From Opisthocomus hoazin (Eukaryota > Chordata > Aves > Opisthocomiformes > Opisthocomidae): 64,000 nucleotides of DNA. A program made the position numbers and the translations under genes. The notes beneath the pieces were generated by a model. That model worked only from the letters and a program-made list of their open reading frames with translations. It had not been told where the DNA came from and did not search any database. The stretch is from the NCBI RefSeq assembly GCF_030867145.1, contig NC_134433.1, positions 9,375,216 to 9,439,215 on the forward strand. The letters run 5' to 3'. Positions 13,701 through 27,600 of the stretch are shown one piece after another. Within the stretch, counting starts at the first letter, position 1. The number at the start of each line of letters is the position of its first letter.

Positions 13701-15399
13701 CATGATGTCTCATTGCCTATCTACAACCCCACCCCATAAGGTCATATACCTCTGAAGAGAAACACATTCTGGGGAGAAAAGAGCCATCACGTGAAACAGA
13801 GGCAAGAACTGTGCTTGTACAAGAAATCAAAGCTTCTGGTGAATAAGTCATGAGGTGGAAAAAAAGGTCATGTAGGCTCTTGCATTGCATGAAGTTTTAC
13901 TAGTCCCCAAAGCCCAGTCAAGCTGCACACCTTGTTGGGAGGAACAGGTCTGGGTGACCCTGCAATTGTTTCGAATGTTACAGGAACACGCAGCAAGAAG
14001 TGCTAAAGCCGTCTCCACATCTTCAGCAAGATTCATGCAAGAAAGGGCCGAATTTTGCTTCTAGCTGTGTCTACTGATATGTTTAAGAGAGACAATTACT
14101 GCTAGATACAACTGGGAATCACCTACCTACACTAGAAGTGCAGTGCTGTTACAGGAATAAGCACAGTGCTTCTGGACATAAGGCAAAGGGTGAGATTTAT
14201 TTTGTCACGTTTGTGTCTGCTAAGAGCCTTCTCATTCCAGTTGTTCTATGTTACTGAAGTGCACTGAGTGCAGGGTTTTGCTGGAACAACAGAAAATGCA
14301 GGTGGGGATGAAAGTCACATCCCCGAGTCATGCAGATGCTAAAGCTTTTTGTGTAATTTCTGCCCCTCTTGATGAGGGCAGAATTTGACACCTAGCCCTA
14401 AAGTTCTATTTCTTCAAAGACTAAGATGTAAACAGAAAATAAGAGGCTTGTTACCTCCTCTCAATATCCATGGGACTGCGGTGCCAAAAACACTGATGCA
14501 AAAGGAAACCATTTTCATTAGTTGTTAAAACAGCAGAAGCTGGTTTTACTTTGGCTGCAACATCTTTCTGACTCCCACGCAGGAAGTATTCATGCAATAT
14601 TCCACATAGGCAGAATATGTCCAGTTCCTAGAAGTCCAAATACAAGAAACTGCAGCCCATTTTAGAAACCATGCTCATCTTGGATTATGAAAGCGAGAGG
14701 TAGTCTGCTTTCGTGTGTAACCCTGGGCTACAGCTCCTGAGTTCTTTTCTGATCTTTGTCCCTAGACTTCTGATGATTTTTGGCAAAACACATCCTTCCA
14801 GTGTGTGCCTCACCTGTAAAACAAGGCTAATGACCAACGGGTGAGAGACTAGGTGTTCTTGTTATTTCCTGGACAACCTCCTACGTACCATAAAGGTACC
14901 TCTGAAAGGGGAAATTTGTTATTACTGGTTTCTAAGTGCACCTAGGTAAATTTTACTATAAGAAAAATAGCCACTATTCCGCTATTTCTGTTCTTTCGCA
15001 CCAAAGCAAATGAGTGAAGTGGCTTATGAAACTGGCCACGTCATGGAGTCAGAAAAGGCATACTGCATATTCACAAGAGCTTAAGATTGTTTTATTTACA
15101 CTTTCATTGCTAGGGGCTGTGAAATGGAACAGAATTCTATTTACCAAATACTCTTCCTGGTGCAATAAGTTAGAAGATTTCTCAATTAACACATGGAGCT
15201 TATGTATAAAAGACAAGAGGTTAAGCAACACTGCAGTGCCCAGTGGACCATCTGGTGAACATTAGGATTGTCAATAAATCACGAAAGCACCAGTTCATCA
15301 AGAAAATTCCATTTCAAACCACTGACAGAAAAAAAGATGGGAAAATCTCACAAAATTGGTATTTTCATCTTTTATAAAACCAGGAGCATTAAGTAACTT
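10761..15399. other. Intergenic, downstream of MYL10
   Basis: No exon recognised. It includes a tiny 'agaatcatagaa' motif at about 11130, an exact 12-bp direct repeat (12651-12662 and 12781-12792), G-rich runs at 13034-13070, and a MIR-like block at about 14775-14870 (tgtgcctcacctgtaaaacaaggctaatgacc). Confidence 0.6.
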
Positions 15400-15542
15400 T
15401 AATCTAATTTCAATTGTTTTATTCCTTCTCTTCTGATGACCACATGGCTTCACATACTGAATGTTTAGCCCTTTGTCTTGCACACAAAATCATTGTGAAA
15501 TAACTTGGTTCATCGTCACAGGAGAAGCTCATCTCTTTCCTC
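15400..15542 (-). terminator. MYL10: MYL10 3'UTR with poly(A) signal
   Basis: On the minus strand AATAAA sits at 15418-15423 (within GGAATAAAACAATTG), about 120 bases after the stop codon. Cleavage would fall near 15395-15405, giving a 3'UTR of roughly 140 bases. No other AATAAA was seen between this site and the stop codon. The exact cleavage position is an estimate. Confidence 0.7.
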
Positions 15543-15641
15543 TTAGTCTTTCTCTTCACCATGGGTGATAACGTAACAGAGGTTCTTATAGTCAAGATTA
15601 CCAGAGACATCTGGAGGGAAAGCAGCAAACATCTGTTTGAT
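15543..15641 (-). CDS. MYL10: MYL10 exon 7: C-terminal EF-hand 4 and stop
   Basis: This segment encodes residues 134-165, from [18 protein letters not shown] to ITHGEEKD, followed by TAA at 15543-15545. The acceptor is GCTTGGCAG. The [13 protein letters not shown] ending matches mammalian MYL10 and separates it from MYL2, which has valine-histidine in place of cysteine-tyrosine. EF-hand 4 has the usual degenerate loop. The 3'UTR follows directly and appears short. Confidence 0.96.
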   Translation of the reverse strand: MKQMFAAFPPDVSGNLDYKNLCYVITHGEEKD

Positions 15642-18600
15642 CTGCCAAGCAAACAGGAGATAAGTGTTACAAACACAGGCCTGTGGGACAGCAACATGCA
15701 CTGCTTTTCGTTTTCAACCCAGTTCAGCTCCCTTCTGGCTTGATCCGTTAACCACCATGGAAAATTTTTCCTTAGCTTCAGCAAAATTGAAATAGGAATT
15801 AGGGCACAAATAGTTAATACAGTCCTGCTGGAATCCCAAGAAAGTTCCCTGTCAGAAAGAGCTCTCCCTGAAATCCAAGTAAGCCCTGGCCAAATAAGGT
15901 ACTACAGTCTGCACTCCCGCCTGTTCTTGCCATGAACCAACTCCACTCCATCTCCTCTCTTGAAAATAAAATCCCTCTAAATTCTTCCCAGCCAGCAGAA
16001 TCCATGTTCAGTCTCACACAAATCACACAGTACCTCATTTCAGAATTCATTTTAGATTTCAAACAAAATAACTCTCACAGAGACGGAAACCAGATCACAG
16101 TCCCCACCCAAACCCACTTGCACTCTAGTAAATTCATTGCCCTGCTCACCACAGGAAAGAACAGCAAGAGACAGGCCACGCTTACACTTGGATGGAAGTC
16201 CAAAGAATCTGTTTGACTTTGATTTAGCCATGGAGCTATTCAGAAGAGATGCTTTGAATTGTTTCTAATTGCTAAAGCTGGCATCAACCTTCTCTCAGTA
16301 TGGATTTAGCTGAATTCATGCATTTAAAGAAGGGGCAAATACTTATTGCTGCATATTTTGAGTAAAGAAGGTGGTCCTTACCTCTTCTTGACTGAAACGG
16401 TCTGCCTGTGTCATAAGCATTTCTTTGATGCTGTTCAAATAAAATGAAATAACCTGATTAAAGGGTGATAATGGCACATGACAATTCAGATGGCAAGATC
16501 CCTCCTGAAGCTGCGTGAAAGAAAATCTGTGTGACCGCATAAATTAGAGCTGTTAATCCTTACATGATATTGTAAGAGATTTTCTGTGGGCACCCATCAG
16601 TGTCAATGCCTCGCTCTGCCAACTTATTTTGCTTTTGTGACATTTTATAGAGGTTTAAAATTGTGTAAGGTTATTACTCTAATTGAAATACAGCAATTTT
16701 GCATGTTTATCTTAACCTAAAATGGTAGGTTTTCTCACTTGCTGTTTAAAGTTTGGATCACTTAGCAAAACCAAAAGAGAGAGTATTTTCTGTAAAATCT
16801 GAGGATGAAAGGAATAGAGCATGAAATGGGAAAGAGGACTTGAAAGAGAACTCCAACAGCTATTCCGAATCATCATCTGAGACTCCCTTCATTTGCATGC
16901 AGTCATTCCCAGAGGAGGCTGTGAAACTGCATGAGACCTGTTGTATTTCATGGTACAATGTCTTGATCTGGAGTTACAGCACTGTAACACGGAGCTTATC
17001 CCACACACAATCTGTATCCTATGCAATTACATCAAAGAGAATATTTTCGGGACAGTTTCAGCTGATTTACCCTCTGTTTTCAAACCCATTGTGGGAAGTC
17101 AGTTGAGCATGTAATTTTTTTACCTAAGTTTATAGGCAAATAGAAAAGCCAGGAAGAATGGTTACTGTTTATAGCCTAACCCCTTTAGATAAAATGTTTT
17201 TATATTTTGCCCAGTTAGTTACTCATGTGCTGAGGGCAGTACATGCACAATGTGCTAGAACATCCACCGGTATGAACTCAGTTATATCACACAAACATGC
17301 CTTTCACTTGCACTAATAATTTCCCTTTCCTGCAGAAAAATTCCTAAATTAATCTCAAGGAGTTTGCATTCACACTGAAGAGGCAGAGTCGTCTCCTACT
17401 GTTCTACCAAAGATATTTATACATTATCAGTACTTTTTCTAGATCAGTGAAACAGGCTATAAACCTGTGATAACAGATGAGCAGTCTGTTGTACAAAATC
17501 AAAAGCTGAAACAAGTACAGAAATCTCTTCTGGCTTGTAGATTTGAAAAAAAGTCTTCTTTTTTGAAGAATTTGTCGTGGGGAGAGCAATAGCTGTTCCG
17601 GTAACAGCTCTTTCTGCTTTTTAAAGTGAACATTTATTCCTGCTTTTGAAAGTGAATATTTAAAACAAACTATTTATAATAGAAATCTTGCCTGCACAGG
17701 AACACTTCCATAGGAGCAAAATTCATCTACTGCGGATGCAGGTGTTCAGGCGAAACAGTGAAGATTCCCTGTCTGCTCCCATACTCCATACATCTCGAGT
17801 GAAAAAAGTCACACAGACAGAAGTGTAGTTTTGGTGACAAAGCTACAACTGTGCTTCCTCACATCTCTGACACACACATTTTTTTCCAGGAAAAGGCTAC
17901 AACAAAGACATATCCCAACTGGCATGAGGCATATACACTTCTGCACCTCTTTCTTCTCGATGTGAAGTGCCCATTTGGAAGGATGGAAAGGAAAAAATTG
18001 AAAAAAGAAGTTTCTGGGTAATGAATAAAGATCTTACCCAGAAGGACAAGAGGGAAAATATCCATGCAAGTTTTGGGAAATACTCTGAAGTCACAGACTT
18101 AAGCTATTGTATATATTTTCACTACAATTACCATCCTCTTTACTTAGCTATGTCTTTCTTCATCTCTTTGTCTCATATTGCTGTTTCTTTTTTGTTATCC
18201 CAGCCATTTGTTATGTGACTGCCTTTTCTGAAGTGGAATTCTCAAATGATCAGTGGGTGAAAGAGTAGCGAGATCATTCTCATCAGCATAAATTGATCAT
18301 CGGATATATGTGCACCGGGGCAAACAGCATCAGCAAATGTAAGTAGGAAGTGTGATACAGGATGGAGCTCAGTGAATAGAAGGAAGCACTTACAGCAATT
18401 TTGTCAGAAGTCACAAATAAACTTTATCACAAACAGGACTGAATTAAAAAGAGATCTGGGCACTATGTGTCTTCTATTCACATGCTTAAAGTATTTAGAG
18501 GAAAAGAAAAGATCAAATATATAATTATAATCTCATGAAGCATAGCCCAGTAGGCTCTGGCACACTCATAAGGAAGAAGAACTGAGTTAAGGATCTATGC

Positions 18601-21600
18601 ATATTTTCCATTATTTATTTTATAGGGAAATGAACACTGACAATTTCCAAAGCTAGAGATTATGCACTTTTTTTCTTTGTGTATCTTGTTTTCTTTTTTA
18701 AAGACTATTTGCTTCTCAAAAAAAAAAAAAAATCAAAGTCTTCTGGGCAAAAATGAATACCCATTTGCCTTGATGTAGGAGTCTAAATGTTATCTCTTAT
18801 CCTGGCTGACACCAGTTCCTTCCACAGTTACAAAGCTTTGTTGCATTCTTACATTTTCAAAGTCTTTTTTAAAATTATCTGTCAAATCTCTGGGACATTT
18901 TGGTTTTCCACTGGGTCTGCCTTTTCTGCAGTCCTCTCTTGGAGAAAACCAGGTGAGTTGAAACGAGCAGTGCTCTACAGCTACGATGAGAAACATCACT
19001 AGCTCAGCCAAAGGTCCAGAATGCATGTAAACTCCCTGGGTCCGTTTTCGTCTGGTACAAATCTGAAAAGTTTTGTTGGCATTGGCATTAGACACAGTGG
19101 ATGTTGGCTGGACTCGCTTTGGCCAATGAATGGCATTTAGGGCTGAATCATCTAACCTTTCCAAAAGCTATGCCAGTTTACACCAGCTGAGAATCTGACT
19201 TAAAAGGATTTTCTCTTTTTGACATCATGCTGTAGGAAGGATTTAATGTGTGGTATAATGATCCCGACAAAGTCTGTCACTGAATTTAGAAGTAAGTTAT
19301 AAACTCAGAGAGCTTCTGGAAAGGTTAGAAGACTCCATCCCAGCTACCATCAGATGGACTAAGTGAGTCATTTCCAGACTAGAGGTGAAAACACGCAGAG
19401 GGAGGAGACATAAAAATCTCCAGAAGGATGTTAACTCCATGAACATAAAAAGAAGTTCTGATTAAAAGGTCAACATAGCTGGTTTTGGAGAGAAACATTC
19501 CAGGATTTTTTAGGATGGAGAAATATTATTTATTAGCATTAACTGTCATATTGAAATGGCTGCATGGGCCAACATAAAAATTATTTCAAAACCTTCAAAT
19601 GTCCAAATTTTGGAAGCATATGAATAGAAGTTAAACCTCAAAGACATTCACGGAATTGATTTAATGGTTTGTTCTGTAATGATCAACATTACCCTCGGGT
19701 CTAATAAGTAAACATTATGCTCTGTTGTGGTGATGAACTAAAACAATTGTCTAATGTTAGCAGTGCAGTGGGGGTGGGGACAAGGTTGACCTTTTCCATC
19801 AAGGAAAAATAAATGTGTTTCTCTCTCATCTTAATTTTGGAGTGTGATACTGCATTGCTAATTTGCCCCAAACTCCAACTGGCTTCCAGCATCCAAGGAA
19901 TGCAGAACTGGACACAGGGTGGCAAGCTGCAGATTTTGTATGCCATATAGTGTTACAGATAGTGGTGGGAATGATAACATTTCATGGGTTTTGTATTATC
20001 AGAAGGTTGTATTTCATAGCTGTGATTTCACTGCCGTGTGATCTGGCCTATTTGGCAACAGGCTACGTTTTGTCCTGATTGTTTGAGTCACTTCTGATGT
20101 AGTTCTCTGACTGTTCTTCCCAAGCTGTTTGGATAACGTTAAACCCAAAACAATTCGGATGCCTGTTAACCCTCTGTTCCTTCTGACTGTTTGCTGCATC
20201 CACTTGTATTTTAATTAATTTGGAAGTTCTTTAGTGAAAAGAATGTCTCTTTGCTTTTATTTTGTATCTTGCTTACCGTACTAGGATTCTCATACCCACT
20301 GGGAACGAAGTGCCACTGTCACAGAAAAGCATATTGGTAACAGAAGGAAATATACACGAACTTTCTATTTTCAACTAATTTTCATGAGATATCAATAATT
20401 GCAGATAATGTCATGGAAAACTTCATCTCAGAGGTTCTGGTAACAGGTTTAGTCTTCATCTACTGTATCATAACATTAGCAGAATTCCTTGATGCAAATA
20501 CAATTTTGTATCTCATGGTTCCCTAATAAACTTCCTATACATACTATGCTTCATAAAATCTACCTGAAATGGCTGCTGCAGTAAAAGTATAGACCCCAAA
20601 TTCAGCAAGGAATTTAAGCATATGCATAAATTTAGGCACATAAAGAATTTCACTGGAGCCATAGGTCAGACCTCCTCATCCACTGTGCTGATTTGATATC
20701 ATGTACCTCATTTACCCGAAGGCCTGCATACACCGTTCTGGCAGTGCAATGAGGATTTGCATTTGTACAATTAGCACTTAAAGTCCTTTTACCTTGCTTT
20801 GTCAGTGAAACAGGTTATGAATACAAATTATGTCCTGCCTCCTTATTTAAAACATAGCCATATTGACAATAATTGCCATATTATTAATAGCATTATTTGG
20901 TTTGGCTCCCACCACATCTAGTGGAATTTTACAGCAAATTGTTGTCTGGAAGCAGAAGGCTCAAATGGTAAAAACATAACAAGGAAAATGTCGTCACTAA
21001 AACTATGTCCCAGAGTTAATTAAATTGATCACTTTTTATGAAAGGGGACTAGCTTTCCCATTTTAGTCAAGCACTCTGAGACTTAGGCACCAGACATTTA
21101 TTTTAATTTTACATATGGAGTTAATCTACAAAGAGTCATGTGTTGATTTATATCCAGACCATCAAAAAAGGCTATCTAATGGCGTACATGTGATTATATT
21201 TCCGTTGCCTCTTGCAATGTCTGAAGACAATAACATCTCTTTTTGGTATACAAATACATTCATAGAATAGTCCAGACTTTTAACTCTGGCTTACAAAGCT
21301 AAATGTTTCTCTGCCTGACAGTTCCTCTGTCTCTTAAAATACTGTGAAAAATATAGCTTTTAAGCAGTTATTTAAACCTGTGCAATTATTATTATTATTA
21401 TTATTAATATTATTATTATTTTAAAAGGATTTGAAATAAACTTACTAGTCTGCCTTTATGTGGCCTTTCCCTTCTGGGTCGAAAATCTTAAAAGCATTCA
21501 GAATGGTTTCTTCTGGGTCCGTGCCTAAAATTAATGAAATATAATTTAGAAGCCTGGACATATTTCTGTAGCTGCCGAACACTTGCTAAATAATTGCATT

Positions 21601-24600
21601 CACTTGAAAACAGTGCAAAATAGAGAACTCTGCAGTTGCAGGTTTGAAGACAAAGGTTCCTTAAGTCGGCAGCATTTGTCATGTCAGATAAACAATAGAG
21701 GTGAATAGTTCAATGCTCAGAAGCTTAAAAATAATAACTCATATCTATTCTGTGTCTGCAGGAGAGAAAACTTCCAGGAACTGGTCTCCAATATCAGTAC
21801 CCAGCGGATTAGTGGCTTTCAGAAATGAAAATATAACAAACTGTTTCCATCGCTGGCTTCCTTTAATCTTGTACTGTATGTTCCTTGTAAAAACACTTTT
21901 TGATGTTACTTGTTCTTCACTATGTAAGAAGAGGTTGTTTCCCTCACTAAAGGAAATGGAGCTCATCATAAAATCAGAATGTCAATGGAATGCAATGGGA
22001 ACAGGATCATCAATGTAAAATGGTGATTTGCAGTTACATTCTCTAGCATACTTCCACTTAAGTAGCTCTTCATGAAGTGTTACATATAGAACCAAGATAG
22101 CTTAAAGCACTAGACTATGGCTCCAACATTTTGCTTCTGCTCTTAGCTGGGCCACAGACTTTTGGTATGACTTTAATTTCTCTGCTCCTCTGTTCCCAGC
22201 AGTAAAATGATAGTAATAGTCTTCCTTTTATTCCACCCTTTATCTGTCCCATCTATTTAGACTGGAAACAATTTGGGTCAGGGACTAGCTTTCACAGGGC
22301 CTTAATCTTGGCTGGGGTTTCTGACTGTTCTGTAATACTGCAGATTCTGAGTGTATTCACTTGCAGTCAGTGTCAACCCACACTGAAGGATACGCTATAT
22401 ATTCTGTTTCTGACTGTTCCACAGTATTTCAAAATATTACGGTAGTAAATGTAATACAAATCATTATTTAGAACTGTAGGAAACCAAATTTATAAGTGGG
22501 TAGACTGACCTGTGGACAAATGAAGCTACTTGGGATGCTGAAATGTTGAAAGCATGATTTTAAAAAGGTGTATAACATGACGAACTGTAGTTTCAAAGTT
22601 TGTGTCAAAGTTTGGCAGAGATAGAACCAGAACCGAACCCAGTCAAGGTTCCCTGCTCTAATGACTTCATACACTCCTGATGTCTTCTTAGTTTTCTTTG
22701 TTTAAAAGGTTTCACAAGGATTAGTAGCAGTATCTTAGCGGATATAACAGTGAATAAACTTAAGGCTAGATGGCCTCCTTTTCACACACTTGCCATGTAC
22801 ATTTTTTGCCAAGCTGCAGGCAATATATTCAAACTGCAATGAATATATGATCAATACAAAGAGCATTGGTATTTAATGAGTGTCTTGATTGTCCTGTGAA
22901 GAGAAACGTCTTCCAGCTCTGAGGAAAGGTCTGCATTTTAAGTAGTCACCACTGTGGGGGGGATTTTTTTTCCTTACTGTGTTTTACATTTTCTACTCTG
23001 TCATATCCTTGGACTTTGGCTTTGAAGAGAAGCAATGCAGCAGGCATTCTTTATTGATTAGCTGGTAAATAAAGTGGTTTCTTTGATGTGCGGCATCTCT
23101 GTTTTCTGTACAAATTGTATTATTCTGACTCCCTGTAGAAACAGCTCCATGTGGTTGGCATTAACATAAACCGAGTTTTGTTAGCTGTTCATCTGGCATC
23201 ATAATCTCAATATACAAAGCTAAAGCTCGTCCCGAAAATCCCAGCTTCCCCTTTATGACAGAAATCAATTATAGCACAACAAATTTTACTTAGAAAGCAC
23301 CTTTCACCAAATTCTCTGAGTGGTACTTAGCTAATAAAGAGTGTTGCAAAATTGCCATATCCACTTCCTCTAGCCCTTTCTCCCTTTCTAATTGCACTAC
23401 AAAGGCTCTTCATCCCAATTAGTTTTGATTGGGAATGTGCAGTCTTTTGGCTCTGCTTCCTTTGCATGACAAACCCAACCAGAAGGGCATGACAAGCACA
23501 GCTGTGATTTTCCCTTCACCAAATGGAAATTAAAAAAACTCCCCTCCTCTGCTAGTAGCCAACAGGAAACCTGCAGACAAGAGGGGTATGCTTTACCATT
23601 CACCTTCCTGTGCTGGCTCTGGTTTTAGACCACACAATTGTCAGGGCCAGACTCTTTGCCAGCTTCAACAATTGTAAGAGAGAAGAAGGGAAAGGAAGAA
23701 GAGCTCATTTCCACACTCTCTGCGATCACAAACTTCACAAATAGATAGGAATGGGTAGCAGGGAACCCTGCAAGAAATAGTCATGTATCCCAGAAGGAAG
23801 ATTATGGAGAAGGGCACTACCTACTCTGCAAGATGACATCTGGAATAGAAAGGTGGAGGTGCCACTGTGATCAAGACAGATTGATGTCTGGGTAACAAAA
23901 TTCCCTCCTCAGTGTCAATCTACAGCCTTCTCCATCACCTCTTCTGCTTCCCAGACATGCTGTGTTCCTTAGCAGTAGTGTATTTCTTTGAGGACTAGCT
24001 ACACTAGTTCTTTCATTCAGACCTCTATTTTCTATTCCAAGCATAGAATGCCCTTCCTTGAAACTGTGCTCAGCAATATGAAGCCAGAGTCCAGCAGCAA
24101 TACAATAAATGTTTTTAAGAAGAGGGAATTAGATTTTCCCATTTTTCTGTTCACTAGTTACTTTAGCAAACTTCTGAAATCTGCTTGGCTAAGGCTAAAC
24201 TTGCTTTGAAGGTCAAGGCTTTCACCTGTCTCTACTGCATACAGGAAGATGACTAGTGGTTTCTTTTGGCCTCATGCTCCTTTCTCTTGCAGTTTCTAGC
24301 CATTAACAGTGTAAAAGATACAATTAAATTACTAACTCCCACAACAAATTTAGTACCCACATTTTCTGAACTCCCTGCAGTGATCCCTATATATTCTGTG
24401 GCAATGGGCAAAATCGCCCTCCTTCATCACTGTAAATCCACTGAAAATACTTTTAAACCAACTAACACTGGGAGTGATAGCACTATAGGATGAGCAACAG
24501 ACTTCAGCCTAGGAACCTACTGACGGTGAATAACTCCTCTGCACTGTGCTCCAGGCTGCCATGATTTCATTACTTTCTGGACCTCAACTTACCACTTTCA

Positions 24601-27600
24601 TGTTAGCTTATGTAAGCTGAAATCACACCTTTGAATTGTCCTCTGGACCGTCCCTTAGCCTTTTTGTGCTCCAGCTCTGTCTGCAAAAATGGAGATCACT
24701 CCTTGCCTTTAAGCATTGTTCTGTGGATACATTATTATAATTTGCAAGGTGCTGAGATATTTCAGTGCTGAGGATCTTTGACAGATGCCTCTCCAAACCC
24801 CCAAAGGTACTTACCTTTCAGCTTTTCCCCAAACATAGTAAGGAAGACAGTGAAGTTAATAGGACCTGGCGCCTCCTTCACCATGTCTTCAAGCTCTTCA
24901 TTCTTGACATTCAGACGACCTGCAGCAGAGATCATTTTTCATAATAAATCACAAATTGTGTTTCAGAAAACGATTCTCGTTCATCTCTTCCCATTGGGGA
25001 GCTCAGGGCTCTGTGCAACTTTGCTAATAACACGGTAGAACACAACTCCAGAATACCCTAGTGGAAAACAAATTGGCAGTGCTTGCTCTAAGATCAAAGT
25101 CTGGCTGAAAGAGTACGAAGGATAAATAATATGCATGTGGCCAGCACTGAACAAAAGAAGGGGCACTTCCAAATAAATTGGTTTTTTTTCTTTTTTTGTT
25201 TTTTTTTTACCCCAGGTGAAATACGGACCCCACTGGCATTAATATAGCAGAGTTCAAGGTGACTGAAGTGAATCCAATGTCTCAGTCTTTGCCCTCCTTG
25301 TTACTGAGATGCCTTTCTGAGTAGCAGGCAGATGGGTGAGTTGAGTAGTCATATCCCTTCCCCACCCTTGTGCAGGCCTATCACTTCCCCATCCTTGTGA
25401 GGTCCTATTGATAAGAATTTAGACCCTGGTAACCCTACTCAAATTCAGTGGTAATTTGCTGTGACTGTACTTTACAGGCATTGGAGGGCTTCACGGAACA
25501 GGAAACATACCAGACCTTGGCCTTAAGAAATAAATATTTCAGGGTAACAGTAGCTACAGGCCAAAGTTTGCAAACCTCATTGTCACAATAAAAAGTTCAG
25601 GAGCTTCTGCTCTTTGCACTGACTCTGCTGGCGTCTGATTCCACCCCAGGGAGCACTAAAGATTCTTATCAAACTCTTTTTAATAAGATCCAGATGGCAA
25701 AAGCCCAAATGCCTACATCACTGTTCAAGCCTCAAATGTTGAAACAAGGATACAACTCCAGGTTTGGAATCATGAGCATTCTGATTTTTCCTTTCCTTGG
25801 GAAGATTTGCTTTAATCTGCTTGATATTATCAGGATTGTGATGCGCATGGAACGGACGATACCTAATCGCATGACATGCATATTCCACCCCACATAAATG
25901 CACAACAGCACAGAACCTCACATGAAGTCCTCCTACTTTTGTGTGGGCAGAAGGGCAGCCAGTCCACGACAACAACGTTAATTGGCAGATATTGCATGAC
26001 CCCTAGATGAAAAAGGTGCAGCCTGTGAAGCCTGGATTCAGAGGCAAATCAGAAATGTCCGGCATGGACACCTGCTTGGGTGGGCTTTTTATGAAATAGT
26101 TGCAGGGGTGGGATCAGTGCCTTTGGAGAGCTGCCAGCTGCACAGCTCGGTTGCACCCGCCAGTGAGTCCCAGAGAGACCTCCATTTCGCTGCTGAAAGA
26201 GTCTGCTCAGGAGACTTTCCAGCTGGAGCTATGTGTAAAGATAGCAGCTACCATAAAGGAGGAAGATCAAACTGAACAGGTTTCCTTTTGACTCCTACGT
26301 ATCGCATTACTTCCCCCCCTGTAATTTTAACACAAACTTTTCTAATCTGCTTGAAATTTAAATTGCATTTCTTTTAAGTATTTAATTATTACTACCAGTT
26401 TACCTAGTGCAGCAAATGTGTCTCTCAAGTCTGCTTTGTCAATAAAGCCGTCCCTGTTCTGATCCATGATGGTAAAAGCCTGTTGGAAGCAAAAGGAAGA
26501 TTTGTTGCCATGGCCATATTGCATTGGACAGTGCTACAATCACACACACCAGTCCAGGGGGGGTACTATATTCATGCTGTAAAGAAGAATACTTAACTTC
26601 CTTTGATTCATCCACACCATGCCAAATCATTGCACTATCCTTACTTTCAACGCATTACTGTATCTTGGCAAGGGGCTTAATTAAACCCACCCAAACTTCT
26701 TCTTACTAAATTAACGCTCAGTGCAGCATGTAGCTGGGCTGAAGCCAATGCTGGCAGCTCCAGCCATTCAGGCCTTAACCCATGAAAGTTTGAATTAGGG
26801 AGGCTTTAGTTAGGGAGGATTTAGTCAGTGGTTACTCTATGTGTTTTGTACCTTTCCCATAGCTCATTCCTTTGTGCAGCTATGATATTCTGTAAAACAT
26901 TTAGTTACTGTAGATCAAGTTAAAGTCAATTTCTTCTGGCCCTCAAAATGATCCTACATACAGAGATAGCAGAATTTTCAAAAGTACAGACAAATGTAGC
27001 TTTCATAGTATTCTTTATTCAAAGTTTGCTTCCCTTTCCAACAAATTGTATCCTTCAGACTGTACTCTGTGCTCTGACTGACCTTGAGGTGTTGACCAAC
27101 CCAGCTAGCTGCCTATCTGTCTATTTACTTATTTGCATGTCTGTCTATTTGCTGCCATCACACTTAATGTTTCATTGATTTTGAAAGATTTTAATGACCT
27201 GAAATTCCTCTGGTCATACTATGGGGAATATTAGTAGAAGCAGGCATGTCTCCAAAGCTGGTTATCTGCCTGACATGTACATCGATATGAGATTGTATCT
27301 TTACAATGACCAGAAACTATTCTTACTTCACAATTATGATCAGAAGGACAATGTTCTCCTGAGAATACAGCTAGTCCCTTGCAGCTACAGTAACCTGCAG
27401 AGTTTTAACGTCTACTGCTCTACAGGGTCCACTACTTTCCATGACCATATTATATCAACATAGCTTCGTGTAGTTTCATCTCCAGTTTCTTACAAAGCCC
27501 CACTGCTCACATTCCAGTGATTATTTGCAGCATGCATGTTCATAACCCTTCATTTACCTGCCAAACCATCACCTAATAAAAAATTAAGCCCAACTCTTTA

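Larger units (their letters stand above)
21525..24814 (-). other. MYL10 intron 4
   Basis: A 3.3-kb intron with GTAAGT and TTTTAG ends. It holds two plus-strand MIR-like SINE remnants (about 22115-22345 and 24640-24785); otherwise I see nothing distinct. Confidence 0.85.

Noticed and set aside
1..15399. Last exons of COL26A1, expected near MYL10 from mammalian gene order
   Set aside because: No Gly-X-Y repeat or other collagen-like segment was found; the GC-rich island at 7 kb does not read as collagen on either strand.
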